From Anaerolinea sp. (GTDB lineage: Bacteria; Chloroflexota; Anaerolineae; Anaerolineales; Villigracilaceae): DNA of 5,404 nucleotides. How positions within the stretch are numbered: position 1 is the stretch's first letter; every line of letters begins with the position of its first letter. Location of the stretch: assembly GCA_020720965.1 (NCBI GenBank), contig DYNS01000220.1, forward strand, positions 1 to 5,404, given 5' to 3'. The notes below the pieces were generated by a model, which was not told the origin of the DNA, did not search any database, and saw only the letters and a program-made list of their open reading frames with translations. The position numbers were made by a program, and so were the translations under genes. Below, piece after piece: positions 5,148-5,404 of this stretch.

Positions 5148-5404
5148 ATGAAGCCCCCTGCCATCGCCATTCTGGATTTTGGTTCCCAATACGCCCAACT
5201 CATCGCCCGCCGGGTACGGGAAGCCCGCGTGTACTGCGAGCTCTTCCCCTGGGATGCCCCCGCCGAACAAATTCTCGCCATTCAACCCCGCGCCTTCATC
5301 CTTTCCGGCGGACCAAAATCGGCATACGAGCCGGGGGCGCCTTTCATTCGGCCCTTCATTTTGCAATCCGGCTTGCCTATTCTCGGCATCTGTTATGGAA
5401 TGCA
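5148..5404 (+). CDS. guaA: GMP synthase (glutamine-hydrolysing), N-terminal part; runs off the window
   Basis: The first 85 residues of GuaA, which makes GMP from XMP, ATP and glutamine in the last step of guanine nucleotide synthesis. This piece is the class I glutamine amidotransferase domain: ILDFGSQYAQLIARRVRE (8-25) near the start, the SGGP turn (53-56) and the nucleophile elbow GICYGM (80-85) with catalytic Cys82. The His-Glu pair of the triad, the ATP pyrophosphatase domain and the dimerisation domain lie beyond the edge. The ATG at 5148 has Shine-Dalgarno AAGGA (5135-5139), 8 bases away, and gives the usual GuaA N-terminal length. The terminator hairpin ends only 2 bases before the ribosome binding site, leaving no room for a promoter between them, so any promoter must lie within or upstream of the hairpin. 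Confidence 0.96.
   Translation, partial: MKPPAIAILDFGSQYAQLIARRVREARVYCELFPWDAPAEQILAIQPRAFILSGGPKSAYEPGAPFIRPFILQSGLPILGICYGM

Noticed and set aside
4686..5366. A 226-aa minus-strand frame across mscL and guaA
   Set aside because: It runs antisense through two unambiguous genes and a terminator and has no domain signature.

Overview
The window looks like an ordinary chromosomal stretch of a moderately GC-rich, free-living bacterium. The gene mix fits a Chloroflexota (Anaerolineae-like) genome: PII-like c-di-AMP receptors, a MscL ending in a zinc ribbon, a GH63-like (alpha/alpha)6 glycosidase, and good AGGAG-type ribosome binding sites. That placement rests on recalled family resemblance and is moderate at best. 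I see no tRNA, rRNA, CRISPR array, insertion sequence or phage gene.

Layout. Positions 1-234 (+) are the 3' end of a class I/II PLP aminotransferase. It converges on a minus-strand operon, and the two share a long, almost perfectly symmetric hairpin (246-290) that should terminate transcription both ways. The minus operon, read from 3294 down to 308, encodes a 791-aa GH63-like glycosidase and two PII-like c-di-AMP receptor paralogues (113 and 88 aa). The genes are packed with gaps of 0 and 2 bases. A good sigma70 promoter (TTGACC, 17 bp, TACAAT) lies so close to the glycosidase ATG that its mRNA should be leaderless. A 93-bp divergent region (3295-3387) separates this operon from the plus-strand genes: a 420-aa MOSC / YiiM 3-alpha / HD-phosphohydrolase fusion (3388-4650), mscL (4701-5096), a strong intrinsic terminator (5104-5132), and the 5' end of guaA (5148 to the window edge, reaching just past the catalytic Cys).

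How the genes may fit together. The clearest novel item is the MOSC-HD fusion. YiiM-type MOSC proteins detoxify N-hydroxylated purine bases, and YpgQ/YedJ-type HD proteins act on nucleotides, so a purine-pool sanitation enzyme is a reasonable hypothesis; guaA downstream fits it but proves nothing. The second is the tandem receptor pair: the short copy keeps the ligand-loop residues but lacks the large loop, while the long copy keeps the large loop but has lost several ligand-loop residues, which suggests a hetero-oligomer. Their tight coupling to a glycosidase from a fold group that includes glucosylglycerate and mannosylglycerate hydrolases, close to mscL, hints at c-di-AMP-linked osmolyte or reserve-carbohydrate control. 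This is inference from context.
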